Positions 1-13,752 are shown, numbered from the stretch's first letter. The stretch: 64,000 nucleotides of DNA from Lepas anatifera (GCA_034440635.1 JAOTON010000463.1:223612-287611), one strand, 5' to 3'. Notes: generated by a model from the sequence alone, not told the origin. Numbers and translations are program-made.

Positions 1-269
1 CTTACACATCAAGTCTCTCACAAACCACGACTTTTTAAATTATGTTTATTATTTACCTATTTAGCACCCACTGCACAACATACTACTGCACCCCTGCACC
101 CCACGCGCTCCACGCCAGTCACAAAAACATCATTGTGCGCCACAATATATTGGCTTTATATTGCTCTATAGCCTGAGGGCAAGATCACTTTTCTAGGACT
201 GCAGGTTTTCTCAGGTTCTTTAAGTCACGTGACTTTTGAAGTGCTATTTATTGTCACCTTTTGTGTCAT

Positions 270-2370
270 CGGAGGTTAGGGGGATGGTCCAGGCTTTCTT
301 GCAAAAATCTGAGAGCTTTTGGTGCCAGGTGCTTTGTAAGAAATTGCCCAAGACGCATGACGCAAGGAATTGAACGACGTGAACCATAATTTTCATAACC
401 AAGAACAAGGCAATAGTAGCGCGTTTGTTACATTTCTGTAAGTCACTTATCCTGGGTATTTTTCAAGGCCAGGGCCCCATTTCATAATAGGCGTAGCTTA
501 CGCTTATAGCGTAGAAGTAGCATAATGCAGCGTAGAAAGTTCGCGCATTGCGGGGGTCTGGCCACCTTCATTGCGGGGGGCGGGCCGCCCCAGATCTCGG
601 AACCACGGTGGGCGAAAACGGTAACGGTGTTGGGCTGCTCCTCGAAATTTGAATTTTTGTGGTCCATTTAGGTCGGGGTCAAACATGCCCGTTGGGTATG
701 TAATTGTTTTGCCATTAATCTGCGTGTGAAGCTTGACTTTGACCGCCCGATGTTTAGTTGCCTTGTGACCTCCTGGTGGTGGGTATTTTAAATGATACAT
801 GACGGCCGGCGGTTATGGCTAAATAATGCTCTACCCTCCGTCTGGTTTTGTAAACTTTTTCTGTTTTATGGGGTTGCTGCTGCCTGGTTGTTAAATACCT
901 TTTTGAGAACTGGTGGGGCCATTGTGTTGTTTGGGCCTGCCACTTGTATTTAATTTTTGGTTGGGTCGCCTGTATGTGCCACCTGATCCTCCAATTTTAG
1001 GTTGTAAATGTGGGGGGGCGCGCGTTTTTTTAAACCGGGGGGGTCTAGGTTAATAATACACAATCTTTTTTCACAAAAATGCAGCGTAAAATACAACAAT
1101 TTGCAAAGTTACGCTGCTCTAAACTACGCTGTACTGGAATGCAACGTAGAATATTCCCAATCTTGTTTCATATAGCATACATCATGTATGTACGTTGAAT
1201 ACTTAAAACACTCCTGAAAAGCTAAGCAAGAAATAGCAGCGTAACATTTATCAGACAATGAAGCAAAACATGAAAAATTTATAATTTCTTCTGAAATTCT
1301 GAATCGCAGGCAAAACTAGGTAGTGTGGTGAAGGACAAAAAGAGTCATGAATGTAAAACAAACTTAAATAAAAAGGTGTGTAAGTTCTTCCTTGCACAGG
1401 TTTGAAGTGCAAGTTACTCATGCCAAATTGAGCTGATATATAGAGTTTTATGGCCATTTGGTATGCCAAAAATGACGATAGCTATTGATGCAAATACACA
1501 GGAAAGCGGACATTGATTTTTCACTTTGACTTTCTGCCGTTAGGTACTTTTATTTTACAGTCTATGGAGTACAGAACCCTAGATAGGCTGACACTGGCAC
1601 GGTGTTATAAGGAGTCTATGGAGGGTAAAAATTCAATTTAAGGTGCCTGTCACCAACAAAATCCAAGTATCTCTACTGAGGCCTCTGGCAAAAAGGATGA
1701 TATAGGTACCTAAGTACTGGCATTTTGATATTCTTCAAAGTCGTTGACTCACTATACCTTTCCAAGTTTCACAAAATTATAAGGTTCACGGACCTTTCAC
1801 AGTTCACTCACAATTAGTAAACACACTTCCACTTGAATTCCACGGAAGCACACTTGCACAAAAATAATATAATAACCTTTTAGGACCTTCTTGACAGTAA
1901 CTACCTAAAAAAACGGGGCAGTGCCAAGCAAATGCGTCGTATATTTATTGCGTCTGCTGTTAGCGCGTCTTCCTCCGCAGTATTTTTAAAAGTGCATGAA
2001 AAACTTAATAATCGAATAAGAGCAAATAAGTACAATAGTTTTCTTTCAACTAATTTATTAAAAAATTTATTTTTCTTTTTAATGCTAATAAAGCAGTTAT
2101 ATGTTATATCTAAAAGCGGTAATTCAATTCTGGAATTGGGCGTAATTCACGCTGCATTTCATATCTACGCCGCTTTCGCGTGAAAGTCACCATTATTTAG
2201 GAAACGTGATTCTGAGTACGGCGTAACTTTGCAAGTGCATATGGTATAAAACACGTCGCATTTCTACAACTTTTATGAAATGGGGCCCAGTAGGTATTTT
2301 CTGAAAAACTGTATGGCGCCAAAAGCTCTCGGATTTTTGCAAGAGAGCCTCAAACATTCCCTAGGGTCGC
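270..2370. mobile_element. inverted-repeat DNA element with perfect 16-bp TIR
   Basis: GGGCCCCATTTCATAA at 472-487 is repeated exactly in inverse at 2273-2288. A second inverted pair lies further out: TTGCAAAAATCTGAGAGC near 300-317 matches the reverse complement around 2326-2347, and the similarity continues more weakly outward to about 270 and 2370. The pattern suggests either one foldback element or two nested copies of a MITE. Inside, short GCAGCGTA-type motifs recur (about 525, 1083, 1110, 1140). A 98-codon minus-strand ORF (504-800) matches nothing I know. I see no transposase and could not fix a target-site duplication. Confidence 0.6.
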
Positions 2371-4653
2371 ACAAGGTCGGTTCGCGTAATATCTTCAGTG
2401 CGGCATCCGTAGTATTTACCACAGCTTTTTCGGAGGACGACGCGAGCGTTCATTGGGTTCATTGTTTTGTTTTTTATTGAGGTGGTGCAAATATTTGGTT
2501 CGACGCGGCTCAGTATTTATTTATAATCTTAATTTGTCACAGGATTGTTCAGAATGCACTGGGGCAGGAACTGCCAGTCAAAACGTCAAATGTCAAAATA
2601 TTGAGTCCTGCTCTTTGTGTTTCAAACCTCGCTTATTGCCTCATTTATGATTTTACTCATGAAGGACATACCTTCAAAATGAAAAGCCCGCCAGGCCCTT
2701 CATCTCACTCACATGTTTGCATTTAGCATCTATCTTCATTTCTATGCAAAAATAATTTATGTCATGGATTACTGCATTGTAATTGACATCGCATTGAAAG
2801 AAAATGTGCAGTTATTAAATTGTTAATCCCATGAAAAAATATACTTACATTTGTGCAATATTAAAGGAAAGAAGCATTTTTTGTGTATATACTTGGCCAC
2901 CATTCTGAGTCGGAGTCGACTCTGGCTCAATGTTTATTTGAGTCTGAGTTGAGTCGACTCACTTCTGAATTTGAGTTGTGTTGAGTCGGCTCACCATTTT
3001 CAGCACAGCGAGTCGAGTCAGAATCAGAGTCAGCCTTTAAGCTGTGAGTCAGATTTGATTCGACTTAAAAAAATTGAGTCATCAACAAGTCTGCTCACCT
3101 TTTGTGAGCCTAGTGACCGGGTGGAGTATTTACCGCCCAGTGCTGTTTAAATTTAAGGTATGTCTTGCTGCTTTGAGCCGTACAAAATGAGCCCCGCACA
3201 GGCGCGAGCTGACTGGTCGCCGGGTGACGTGGCAGGGCGCGCCCGGTGGGCCGCTAAACCGCAGGTCCTAGTACCGCTGGGTACGACCAGCAGTGCATAG
3301 AACGTCATAAAAAGTCGCGGATAAGAAGTGCACGTGCATGCACGTGCATGAAAAGTCCTCATCATCACCGCGACTGGTAATGTCAGAAAAAACTGAACTT
3401 TGCAAGCCTGCTTATTAACAGCAAGTTTTCATTTGCCATAGAAATTGGCTAATCCAATTTGAAATCGATCCGATGCGTTTGATTCTCCCGTCTCACAGAG
3501 ATGCGAACGGAGTTAGAGGGCTACGTAAAAATAAAGGCTTCTACTTCTAATGTCTTTCTAAAAGTTGGAACCATACATGTGTGCATCCATAAACAATTTA
3601 GAACGCAGGCAATCGTTAGTATGGGATAAAAAGACAGGGAAACACTCAGGTATGTGAGGGGGACAGTGATGAGGGGGATGGGTGCAGAAAGCTGTTGACT
3701 GGACGCGCTAGCCTCATAAAACATATTGAGATGCATTGGTATTTCCCGGAAATAATCTATTAGGAAAGGGGGATAGCTGGTGAATACAAAATGGTGGGTG
3801 TTTTGCCAGGGGTGACGCCAGGGGTGACGCCAGCTCATGAAAATGTTGTCCTGATTTCGACCTCCGGTAGTGGTGTTCATATTTTGTTCAGATCAGAGGG
3901 GCCGGGTATTCCCATACGAGCAAAGGTGGGGTGGAACCCTGCACCGGTCCGAGTTAATCTGAGACCAGCTGTGCATTATAGCATTTGGTCTCTACAAGAT
4001 TTTGAATAAGCCCTACTGAAAGCCTCTTTGATGAAATCGACTTTTTCTCCTAATAGGTATTGCCTTCGTGATCATTCATTCATGAGAGGGGGATGGGCAG
4101 AATGCAGAGCATCGAACTCAAATATAACAAGCATATCTCTCGAACAAAGGAGGCACAATTAGAAAGATGAAATAGTTCAAAGGTTGTTATACGCTCTTAG
4201 GTAAAATTTTCTTTTCAAAGTTGCAGGTTGAATCAACTCTTGAAGTTTTCAGCACAAAGTATTCTTAGCCTGGGGTACACGCCTGGAATTTTCACGTAGC
4301 TCCTGCTCTGACAGTGAGATTTCGCACGTAACGCACTTACATGGCAATGCCTTCTAAGGCAAAACTCCGGTAAAACTAGCGCCATCGTCCTCTACGTGAC
4401 CTTCATTTTGAAGCTGTGTCAGCACTTCTCCGCGGAATGACAACGCACCGCCGCATCCAGCTTCCTCTGCAAACAGATTACAGCGACCTCAAACAGTCGC
4501 TAACAAGAAACACAATAACATCACTCATATATCTAGTCACTAGCCGATGATAGGGCCATTAACGCCCGTAATATCCATCCCGGTTACTGAAGTTAGCCAA
4601 TTTCCTGAAATTAGCACAAACTACCAGAAGACGCTACACTACGTGTCCTGAAG
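2371..4653. other. non-coding stretch with GAGTC-rich simple repeat
   Basis: No gene recognised. From about 2910 to 3110 the sequence is a degenerate array of GAGTC/GACTC words on both strands. A short tandem of AGGGGTGACGCC occurs near 3808-3832. The remainder shows nothing I can name. Confidence 0.5.
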
Positions 4654-4813
4654 CAGTGTCAGATGCGGTGGAGGGGGGCTAAGTGGCTCAAGCCCCCCCA
4701 AATGTCCGAGTGTATGTACGTGAGCAGAGCCCGATCTGAGGCAGTGGGGGGGGAACGCTCGAGCCCACTAGCCCACCTCCTTCCCCCTGAATGAACCCCT
4801 TGATCCACCACTG
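4654..4813. mobile_element. hAT-like MITE, 160 bp
   Basis: It begins CAGTGTCAGATGCGG and ends GATCCACCACTG, whose reverse complement CAGTGGTGGATC has the CAGTGGCGGATC-type end of hAT elements. The flanks are tcctgaag (4646-4653) and ccctgaag (4814-4821), a 7-of-8 match consistent with the 8-bp target duplication of hAT transposons. The interior is G- and C-rich with no ORF. Confidence 0.65.
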
Positions 4814-4821
4814 CCCTGAAG

Positions 4822-6539
4822 CATTGTATACCAACCAGATCCTGAATTGGATTGTCTTAGACGTGACCTGCAGACAATATTGGGCTGACGCACCAAACGG
4901 TGACCAACAGAAAACCTTGGCAGACCAGAAGAAAAAGGTACCTATCAGACTTGGACTGGTCAGCAGGTGACTAGATCCGTGAGTTTGAGCTCCCCTCTGA
5001 AGTGGCCGTGCCTTGTACCGCCCGCTGCGGTCTGGTGCTAATTATGGACTCAGCACTGCAACGTCCTGCTGCAACATCTAAGCCTTATTTCAGGCGGGAT
5101 GAAAGATTCCTACAGGGTTGTAGCATTCCATTTGCTCGATACGGAACGTGATGAAAAAATGAACCAGGTGTTAGTTTTAAGGTGATTGGTAAGTTAGTGC
5201 TTTTCTCCATTCTTCATTTATGATTGAAAAATATCGACCCAGCGCTATTTTCAAGTCAGGAGTGAAAAACGGAGAAAATAAAATTAATAACTTACCAATT
5301 CATAAATTTCCAGTCATTGTGTTCACTTTTCCATCTGGGCTTGGGGAGGCGAAAGGTCAATTTCCACATTATATTGTTACAATTATGATTCTCGCTGCAG
5401 CGCTCCATTAAATTGAGATATTTCAAGGCTAGCTAGAGATATTGAAAGAAGCTCTCCCTTGACGGTAACATAATAAATGTCGGGAGTAGTTTTATTGACC
5501 TTCAGCTAAAAATAAATATGCTGTCTTTTGTACATACAAAAACATGTAGCTTTTTATCAAAAGACTCAAAGTTCCATCTTGAGAACGTTTCGATTTCTTG
5601 AAAAAGTATACATATGGTGCATTTGAATGTGCAAAACAGGAAAAAATTGCAAGCGCTCAAAAGAAATAAGCCCACAAAAGTAATGGAAAGGTAGGAATTG
5701 AATTGAAAGAGATTACATACCATGGCTTTTCCGAAGCCACTCCTAACAAATTCTAACACTATGGAGTTCAATGTAATTGCATCTTTAAATAGATGTTTGC
5801 CGCGCTGAAAAGAAAAACAGAACTTGGAAAGCGCAAACAGCACTACTCCAGCGATACAAGAGCTTCCTCCTCGCTCATTACACAGCTCCCGATCGTGAAA
5901 GGGAATATAACATTGTAGATATTATAAAAGGAACAATTTTTGGACAAACTAAGTTAAAAATAAAAACGAAAACTTTGTTTCTGCCTCCAGTCACTTAAAA
6001 CAGAGATATCGCCTCTTGTCTTACGACGCTGCGTTGACCCGAGCGCCACGTGTAATCATTAATCTGGCAGCCTGCGGCGGCTTACAGCATGAAAGGCTGC
6101 GTGGTCATTCCATTTGTCGACATTTATCAAATGAGATGCGCCACCAGATAGAAAGACATTCTCCCTTGGTTTGAAATAAGATAGTAGTCCTCTAAGCCCT
6201 CTAGTAAGTAGCCTAGTAGTACCCTAAGCCCTCTACTTTGAGCTTTAAAGCTCTCAAAATATTTAAAGACAGTAAGAAATTATAACAGAGCAAAAAATTA
6301 TAGCCAATGGTGAACGGCAAAGCAAGCGTTTTACGGACGGCATCAGTGTCATGAGAACATAATTCATTATTGATCAATACATTAATATATTTTTTAATTG
6401 TATATTAATGTTGTCCAAGTAGTTCCCAGTACGGCTGCTGGAGTCGGAGTGTCACTAAATTCTTCGAGAGACTTGTCACGGAGACCCCGACCCCACCACC
6501 CGAACGGGCAACTCCCACAATGAAGGGTTAATTTAGAAG
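4822..6539. other. non-coding, nothing recognised
   Basis: AT-rich sequence with short ORFs that match no family I know. I see no repeat structure beyond short A/T runs. Confidence 0.4.
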
Positions 6540-6755
6540 CCAAAGTTTAACGTCCCACAAAGGACATGGATGGCCGCCCCGCTCAGGTCACCCTCTCACC
6601 AGTCAGTTGCCAGCCGGCCTACGTCGGGCAAACTATTGAGGGCTTTGCGTCTCAGGGGAACCGATACCAAGCCCGGACATGCACTGCCACTGCATGCTTC
6701 TGAGCGGCGGGCCGGAGCCTATGTACGCTCTGCGTACTGAGCTACCGGGCTGGCA
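6540..6755 (-). mobile_element. tRNA-derived SINE
   Basis: On the minus strand the 5' end reads CCCGGTAGCTCAGTACGCAG, a clear RNA polymerase III A box (TAGCTCAGT..GCAGAGC). About 70 nt further lies a degenerate B box (GGTATCGGTTCC). The tail side ends in ACGTTAAACTTTGGC, resembling the CGTTAAACCCC end of the SINE at 47335. The body is GC-rich and carries no ORF. Confidence 0.7.
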
Positions 6756-8941
6756 AAGATGAACAAAGACTAGACCAAGTTAGGGGTCCCAAACAGCTTC
6801 CAAAACCTTCAACTATCAACTAAACCAGATTATAAGATTCCATACAACGAACGATGTTCGGTTGTTTACGTCTAAATATTTTTAAAATACAATGCAAGGA
6901 TAAATCTACCAATTTTCCTGCATACTAAGAACCCAAATATTAATAAGCATCCCAAGCCTACATCCAGTCTTCCAGTGCAATCTCCCATACCATTTAGTTG
7001 TTGGCTCGTTCTCGCTGCGTACAGAGTATTTTTGCATAAAATGCGTTGTTGGCTTCTGGGGCCCAGTTATTTTTGACATTCACAAGCCCCGGCCGAATAT
7101 GTCTGGAACTTTGCTGCACCCTTACTCTTAGACAGCCCATCAGTAAGGCAGCAGGGCCCTTTATATATTTATATTTTTGTTTACTAAAAACATTCAGAGC
7201 ATTGACGCTTATTTCACTGGTGATACATGTACCATCTTCATTTTTAGTTTATGCATGCGCGACTAGGCCTCGAATCCCCTCACAATTCATTTTGTGTTTT
7301 CCTAGTGGGGATCTTTTTCCTAGTGGTTATCCTGTGGTCTTCTAGTGGTTATCTTTGCTATTCTACATCATTATCTTCCATCTGGATGAAAGCGAATGGT
7401 CGGACTTTGTTTCATAATGTTTACTTTAGTGTAAACATTCACACTAATGGCTATTGAGAAAGTTCTTTTTACGCAAAGGGCTTCGAACAATTTTTACACT
7501 AAAACATGTTAACTCATGTGTGCATGTTTTAGAATTAATGCATACTCATGACATGTAATGGGATCCTAATGTTTCATAAAGGATAAAAACTAGGTTAATG
7601 AGCAGAAAGTCACGTATCAAATCATGCCAACTACGTTAGCGTCAACATAAGCATAAAACATAATCAGCTCCGTCCTGAGCGAGAAAGGTCCTGCAGGCGT
7701 GCTCTACAGTTTGGGTCGTTTTTCGTCCTTGAAGACAGTCTCCTATTCGGGCACGAAAAGCAGCTTGCGGCCTCGACAGGGCCAGGTCATGTGAGAGATT
7801 CGCATGAACGTCAGTTTGATTCATTTCTTTATTTATGCTGAGCCATCTACAAAACCCTGCTTACTTGCAGCCATAATCATAAAGAAGCTACGCTCGTGCA
7901 TAGAGCAAATTGTACGTAGGATGCAACATCTACCACGACACAAGTTAAAATGGCATCAACTGTCACCCCTCTACATATCTAACCTATATGATGGCCAAAG
8001 GCAATACTGGAGACGTTAGTTCTTACTTCTTTATTTTGGATTGCATCCATCATGTGTCAGAACTGTCAGATTTACAGGCAAAGTGACTTCGCCTGGATTG
8101 GATTACTCGGATTCAAAATGACAACGCCGAGTGCTGAGCAAGGGGATGTGCTCGAATCACTCGGCCAGATAACGTTGAGTCGGAGACATTTACCGAATGT
8201 AACCCGACATTTACCGAATGTAATTTACCGTGCACTGAGAGACAAATTGAGTCCTTTTGGCTAAACTGAGTCGGTGCTGAAAGCGAGTCTGGATTCTGGT
8301 GTCAAACTCGGTTGGAATCAGGCAGAATCAGGCTCATTGTATTCCCTTCGCAGACTCAATTTAATCTCTTGGACTGGATTGAATCTAGCACGTAGTGTTT
8401 TCTGAAGCTCATAGAATGATCACCGTAAGCTCGGGAATAAAATATCTGATGCCTGGTTTCAAATGATTCTTCGCTCGGTATAGAAAAACTCCACGGCATC
8501 AATGTATTCCATCAGCAAAATCGTCATGGAATCATTATATTCCAGCTCTCCGCGAGACATGGTTTAGAAAAACATGCCCCTCCACTCAACACGACAACTG
8601 AACTCGATGCAAGCCTCAAACGAAACCGCCTCTTTTGAGTCTGCATTTGGCATAAAATTAGTCTAGTAGCAAAACTGATGCTGGTATAATTTTAGTCTGT
8701 GTGGCATACTTTGAGTCGTGCCTAGAGTTTCATTGGGTTCACTAGATGTTCCTCGTTAGTCTTTGTGTTTTTTTCTTAAATTGAAACTTTCTGTAAAGAT
8801 GTTACTTATCGTGCTGTTGTGGCCTTGCTATTACATTAACTTTGTCTGGTGATAATGAGGGTAATCCAATTTGTTTGCCGCAGTCCACTTAAGCCTCGAG
8901 AAAAGATAACATAATCGTAACTTTGTATTAGGCCACAAACA
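6756..8941. other. non-coding, with GAGTC/ACTCGG-rich segment
   Basis: No gene recognised. A 20-bp direct duplication of ACATTTACCGAATGTAA lies at about 8188-8222. From about 8090 to 8700 words such as GAGTC, ACTCGG and GAATC recur, echoing the 2910-3110 segment. Confidence 0.4.
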
Positions 8942-9943
8942 TTAACCCTCGCCTACCGGGGGCCATCAATGGCCCCCTAAGGTTTTCGGGATAGCAGAAA
9001 ACGAAGAGGCGCAGCACCACGGTTGAGAGCTCTACCTCTTACTGCATCATGTTCCCACCATCCCTGAAATTTTTACCCCGGGTCACCCAAGGTCAGGTCA
9101 CCAGACGAGGTCAACCAAGGTCACCTCACTTCAACTTTAGAGCTCTGTAAGAGCTACATTTCAAAGTCGATCAATTTGAAGCTTCCTACACTTCATGAAC
9201 CGTCCAGGGTCAACAAAGTGTATATCCGGGATTTTTCGATTTCGTGCCCTGAGGTCAGGTCACGAGGTGACCTCTCCCATTGCAAAGCAAGGGGAAAAGC
9301 TGTCTTATGATGTAAAAGTCACAAATGCGATTGAAAATGCTCAGATTGATCATAAAAGCGTTCTTGGACACCTTTCACGGATTCCAGGGGCCATATGTAC
9401 CCTTTGATCTCTCCAAGGTCATCCAGGTCACCAGGGGTCAAAAACAGTATTTTGACAATAACTTTTGACCTAATTAAGCTAGAGCGCTGAAACAAACACC
9501 ATCGTGTTTGTCTTGTCACTGGTTTCATTTGATATACAGCAAGGTCACTTTGTGACCTTTCGTGACCTCAGGTCATTATAGGTCACGAGGTGACCTCTGG
9601 AGGTCAAACCACTGGCGGAGGTCTTTACGTTTCACATAGCGGAAAAAGGACTGACAATTTCCTATCAAATTTACTTTACCAGACCTCGTAGCTCTAATGG
9701 CATAGAGTTATGCCCAGTTTGTTAAGCATTGCATATTTGAGTGAAAATAGCCGATCTGGACCTAATTTGACCTCTGAGGTCAAACCATTGACCTGAGCAC
9801 TAAGACATGTAAGTAATTTCTTGCTGAATTCACCGAGCTTTCTATTGCACTTCGCAGATTTGCGCTAACGCCCATATTTTCGAGTTAGAGGGGGCCATCG
9901 ATGGCCCCCGTGGGCGAAGGTGGCGCTGACCCCGTGGGGTTAA
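8942..9943 (+). mobile_element. TTAA-flanked hairpin-end MITE, family A (piggyBac-like), full length
   Basis: TTAA (8942-8945 and 9940-9943) flanks a 994-bp element. The left end is CCCTCGCCTACC followed by the palindrome GGGGGCCATCAATGGCCCCC. The right end, read inverse, has an extra outer module (CCCCACGGGGTCAGCGCCA), then CCTTCGCCCAC and GGGGGCCATCGATGGCCCCC. TTAA targets and CCCT-type ends are typical of piggyBac transposons. No transposase is present, so it is non-autonomous. The interior holds about twenty AGGTCA/TGACCT half-sites, many in direct or inverted pairs. Confidence 0.75.
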
Positions 9944-11322
9944 ACAACAATCATGTTCACCATTTTTCGGACACACATGAAATGCCTTTAATGAACAGTC
10001 CTCTCCCATATCGCCCAGGAGCGGTCCAGGCTTACAATTCAAGCACATACCACTGTCGTCAGAGATAGCAGCCCTCGTTTACTTTGGATATATAAATATG
10101 ATTGTAGACATGTTTGCTTCGAAGTATCACGTCATGGCTGAAAAATCTCATTCTGTGCACGATATTGTACAAAATGAGACTTACCTCTGTCCAACGATGG
10201 ACGTGCGTTCAGAGGCTCCTGTGAAAATCCTTCCAATCTTTTTTAAGCGCCCCTAATCTGTGCTCAAAGTGAGCTTAAAATGATCTTTAGAACACGTGGG
10301 TGACTGTATCCAACAGTAACAGATGCTTCTCACTACTTCATCAACTTTGCAGAGCAAGGGCTGTTCTGCGCGGCCAAACTTGGGGCTTCAGTGCATGTTG
10401 CCGTCATCTAGCTGATACACATGGACTCCTGGTTTTGGCCACCAGTACAATGAATGCCTGAACCTTCGCAGTCCTAGTATGCTTCTTCACTCTCGTTAGC
10501 TCTCAGCGGAGTCTGTCGGTCATCAGACTCAGCTTAAGCTTCTCCTCTTGATCCGTTATCACCGCTAGGTCTGTCGATGTGGCTTCTCCCGTAAACCATG
10601 CCAAATGCAGCGTGGCATCTTCAGGCCCCTCAGGTCAAAACCTGAGTTGGATCGATGTAGAAACACGTGTCGACGTAAAGTGAAAAGGGTCAGCTATTCC
10701 CCTCAAATTTTGCTCGGATCACGACGCCAAAGCTTTGTGGCCAGCTCTGCGTGCAATGGCAGGAACACTGAAGATGGCGCGAGACGTCGAGTAAGTTTTC
10801 TCAATCGCGGGTCGAGCACGCGCACGCAATCTCCGGATACGCTTTGACGTGGGATCAAAATACACTGGGGTTTCGAATGATTCTGCAGCTAAAGCTATGC
10901 AGCTAATGATGCAGCAGCTAAAGCTCCCATATTCCTGGTTATTTCTGGTGACAGAATATATTGATACCAAGTATAAAATGAAACTTTGATGAGGATATTA
11001 ATAGCTCTTTGAATTTCGTGGCTAGAATAGGTCGAGCACCTATGGTAAAATGATGCTTTGTAGTGTAAAAAACCCACTTGTAATACCATGTTGGTATCAA
11101 ATTAAGCTTCTTCCCACGATGTTTAGAAGCCGAGAATCATTTTAAGCCGTCAAGGCCTACAAAAACACTTCCTGTGCTGGAATTTTGCTGGGAAGAGGAC
11201 CTAATGAGAGCAAGCATGCTCAAATGTTCCTTTGATCAAGTTTCATGGCGTCATTTTATGCTCGAGCAGACCGTGATTCCGGATTAGATAGAGCACATAG
11301 GAAAAAAATTATCTCACTGTGT
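9944..11322. other. non-coding, nothing recognised
   Basis: Several short ORFs on both strands but none resembling a known protein. A short run of GCAGCTAA repeats occurs around 10890-10925. Confidence 0.4.
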
Positions 11323-12354
11323 GTTAACCCGTGTCCCACCGGGAGCCTGCAGAGTGCAAGTGCATTGGAAAGCTCGTGTGAATTCAGTATCATTCTACTT
11401 TACATGTTTAAGCCCTCAGGTTAATGGTTTGAACTCCAGATGTCAAGTTGGGTCACGATAAGCCATTCCCAATAAAATATGCAACGCTTAAGAAACCTGG
11501 GCATGGCTCTCATGCCACTAGAGCTATTCAGATCTGGTAAAGTAAATTTTATAGAAAATTCCGGGGCTTTCTCCGCTTTGTGGATGATAATAACCTCCCG
11601 CCAGTAGTTTGACCTAATATGAACTAAGGTCACGGAAGGTCAAAAGTGACCTTACCGTATATCAAATGAAAGCCAGTGACGAAACATACACGATGACGTT
11701 TAATTGAGCACCTCTTGACCTAACATGATTTAGGTCACAGCAGGTCGAAGTGACCTTGTCGTATATAAATGAAAATCAGTGACAAAACATACACGATTAC
11801 GTTTAATGCAGCGGTCTAGCTTTAGTAGGTGTTATCTTCAAAATACAGTTTTTGACCCTGGTGACTTGAGATGACCTTAAGTAAGTAAAGGGCAAAACCA
11901 CCCTGGGATCCGTGAAAGGGTGACCAATAATGTTTTTTCTGAGAAATCTGAACATTTGCAATCATTTGTGTGACTTTTCGATCCTAAGACAGCTCTTCCA
12001 ATGTTTTTCTATGGGAGAGGTCACCTCTTGACCTGACCTCAGGTCACCAAATGGAAAAGTCCCGGATATAACTTCTTAGACCCAAGAAGGTTTATTAAAC
12101 GAAGGAAGTTCGAAATCGACCGACTTAAAAATGCAGCTATGGTAGAGCTCAAAATTTGAAGTGAGGTAATCTTGATCGACCTCGCCTGGCGACCTGACCT
12201 AGAGCGACCCGGGGTAAAAGAAATTCAGGGATGGTGGAAAAATGATGGGCTAAGAGGAAGAAACCTCAGCTGCGGTGTTGCGCCTCATCGTTTTTCTGTT
12301 ATTCTGAAAAAGACCTTTGAGGGGCCACCGATGCCTCCCGGTGATGCGAGGATT
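11323..12354 (-). mobile_element. family A MITE, inverted second copy
   Basis: It starts with TTAACCCGTGTCCCACCGGG. It is the reverse complement of the 8942-9943 element along its length: for example GAAAGCTCGTGTGAATTCAG, the CTAGAGCTATTCAGATCTGG block, AGGTCA pairs, and the far end GAGGCATCGGTGGCCCC read inverse. The right end has decayed (GATTA instead of TTAA). A 137-codon ORF (12172-12585) runs out of the element and is not a gene. Confidence 0.72.
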
Positions 12355-13752
12355 ACTGCTAAAGAGAAACACAATCGGCAATCAAAGGTCAAGCCACTGT
12401 TCCGACAGCAGCGGGAGGTACTAATGCGATGTAGACAATCGAGCACTCACAGAAACACCGGTGGATTCGAGGTGGCCATGACCTGTCATATTTCGTCGAC
12501 CCTCCGCACCCCCAACGACTCTATAAACGCAAAAATGCGGTATCAACGAGCAAAAACAGTTTTACCGGCAGCTGCGTCAGTCTAGTCCGAATCAAACCAA
12601 GTCACGTATCAACCTGCCTGGTCGTAAACCCCGTCCACCAATGCCACTATTTCTGTACCCATCCCCAAAAATGAATGTCCTTGATCTGCCTGAATGAGAA
12701 GGAAATAGACAATGAAGGTTCACATGAAATGAAGCGGACCTTCGGCGGTCTAGATTGTCCCTTCTCCCGGAAGTCATACAAATACTTGCGCTTACTAACC
12801 GACCCATAAATTGGGCCAACTCCTTCCGAAAATAGGGTTTCTGGCATAAATTCCCACCACAAGACTTTCGGGGAGCCAAGCAAAAAGGAAGTGAAATAAG
12901 TGATACATAAGAATGGTGCAGAATACAATATCATTCCACACATTTTGCGTTGCAAAAATCTTCTACTTTTCAAAAATTTCGCGAAAAAAACAGAACGTTC
13001 CACTCTATATACACTGGCTTCCCGTACTTATCCATAGTAAAAGTGGCAAGTCCTGATATTTTTCGACTCGTGTCTCCTCCATTGATGTCTGAATATTCCT
13101 AAATGTTTGGTCGAGTGCTGGGTTTTTTGAGCACTCCAGTTACTTTAGGTATGTGACAACCAAATATTAGCCTGGTTATATGCCCTCGGTGATAAATAAA
13201 GAAACTACCACCACTTGCTGAAGGGAAAGCTTATCACGGAGGATTCCTCTTCCCCACTTCATCGGAAATATTTTAAAGCAGCGGTGGAAATAGCAATAAA
13301 ACACAAAATACTGACACAAATCAGCCTGATTTAATGGGTGAATAGGACCGTTACCTGAAAATGGGGACTTAAAGTTTTTAACTTGAGAACATCAGCACGA
13401 CGTGGTAGGATATTCAATGTGACGTAGCCATAAACAATTTAGATAATTATTCACAAATTTATTCAGGCACCAAAAAATCGTTTAGGGATTTTCCTAAAGA
13501 AGGAACTGACATCCCAATATGGTTCGAATAACTCTAAAAGGGCTTTGGAAATTTCAAGGGGCGCCTCTCTGATGCCAGCTTAGATCGTTTTTCAGAAATC
13601 ATCTGGAAGTAACAAACAACATATTTATTTTTTTAGGAAGCAGCATAAATACCTATACTTTGATGTTTTGGATTCCCAATAAAACGGAAGGCGCCATTCT
13701 TAAAGTTAGAGTACGTGGGAGAAGGTCGCCAAAGAGACTTAGAGTAGCTAGT
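12355..13752. other. non-coding, nothing recognised
   Basis: Unremarkable sequence. Two overlapping minus-strand ORFs (12592-13003) match nothing I know and appear to be chance. Confidence 0.4.

Noticed and set aside
504..800. 98-codon minus-strand ORF in the inverted-repeat element
   Set aside because: Could be a fragment of an element-encoded protein, but I recognise no motif, so no function is assigned.
12172..12585. 137-codon plus-strand ORF
   Set aside because: It begins inside the family A MITE and runs past its end. The protein resembles nothing and the AGGTCA-rich DNA explains the composition.
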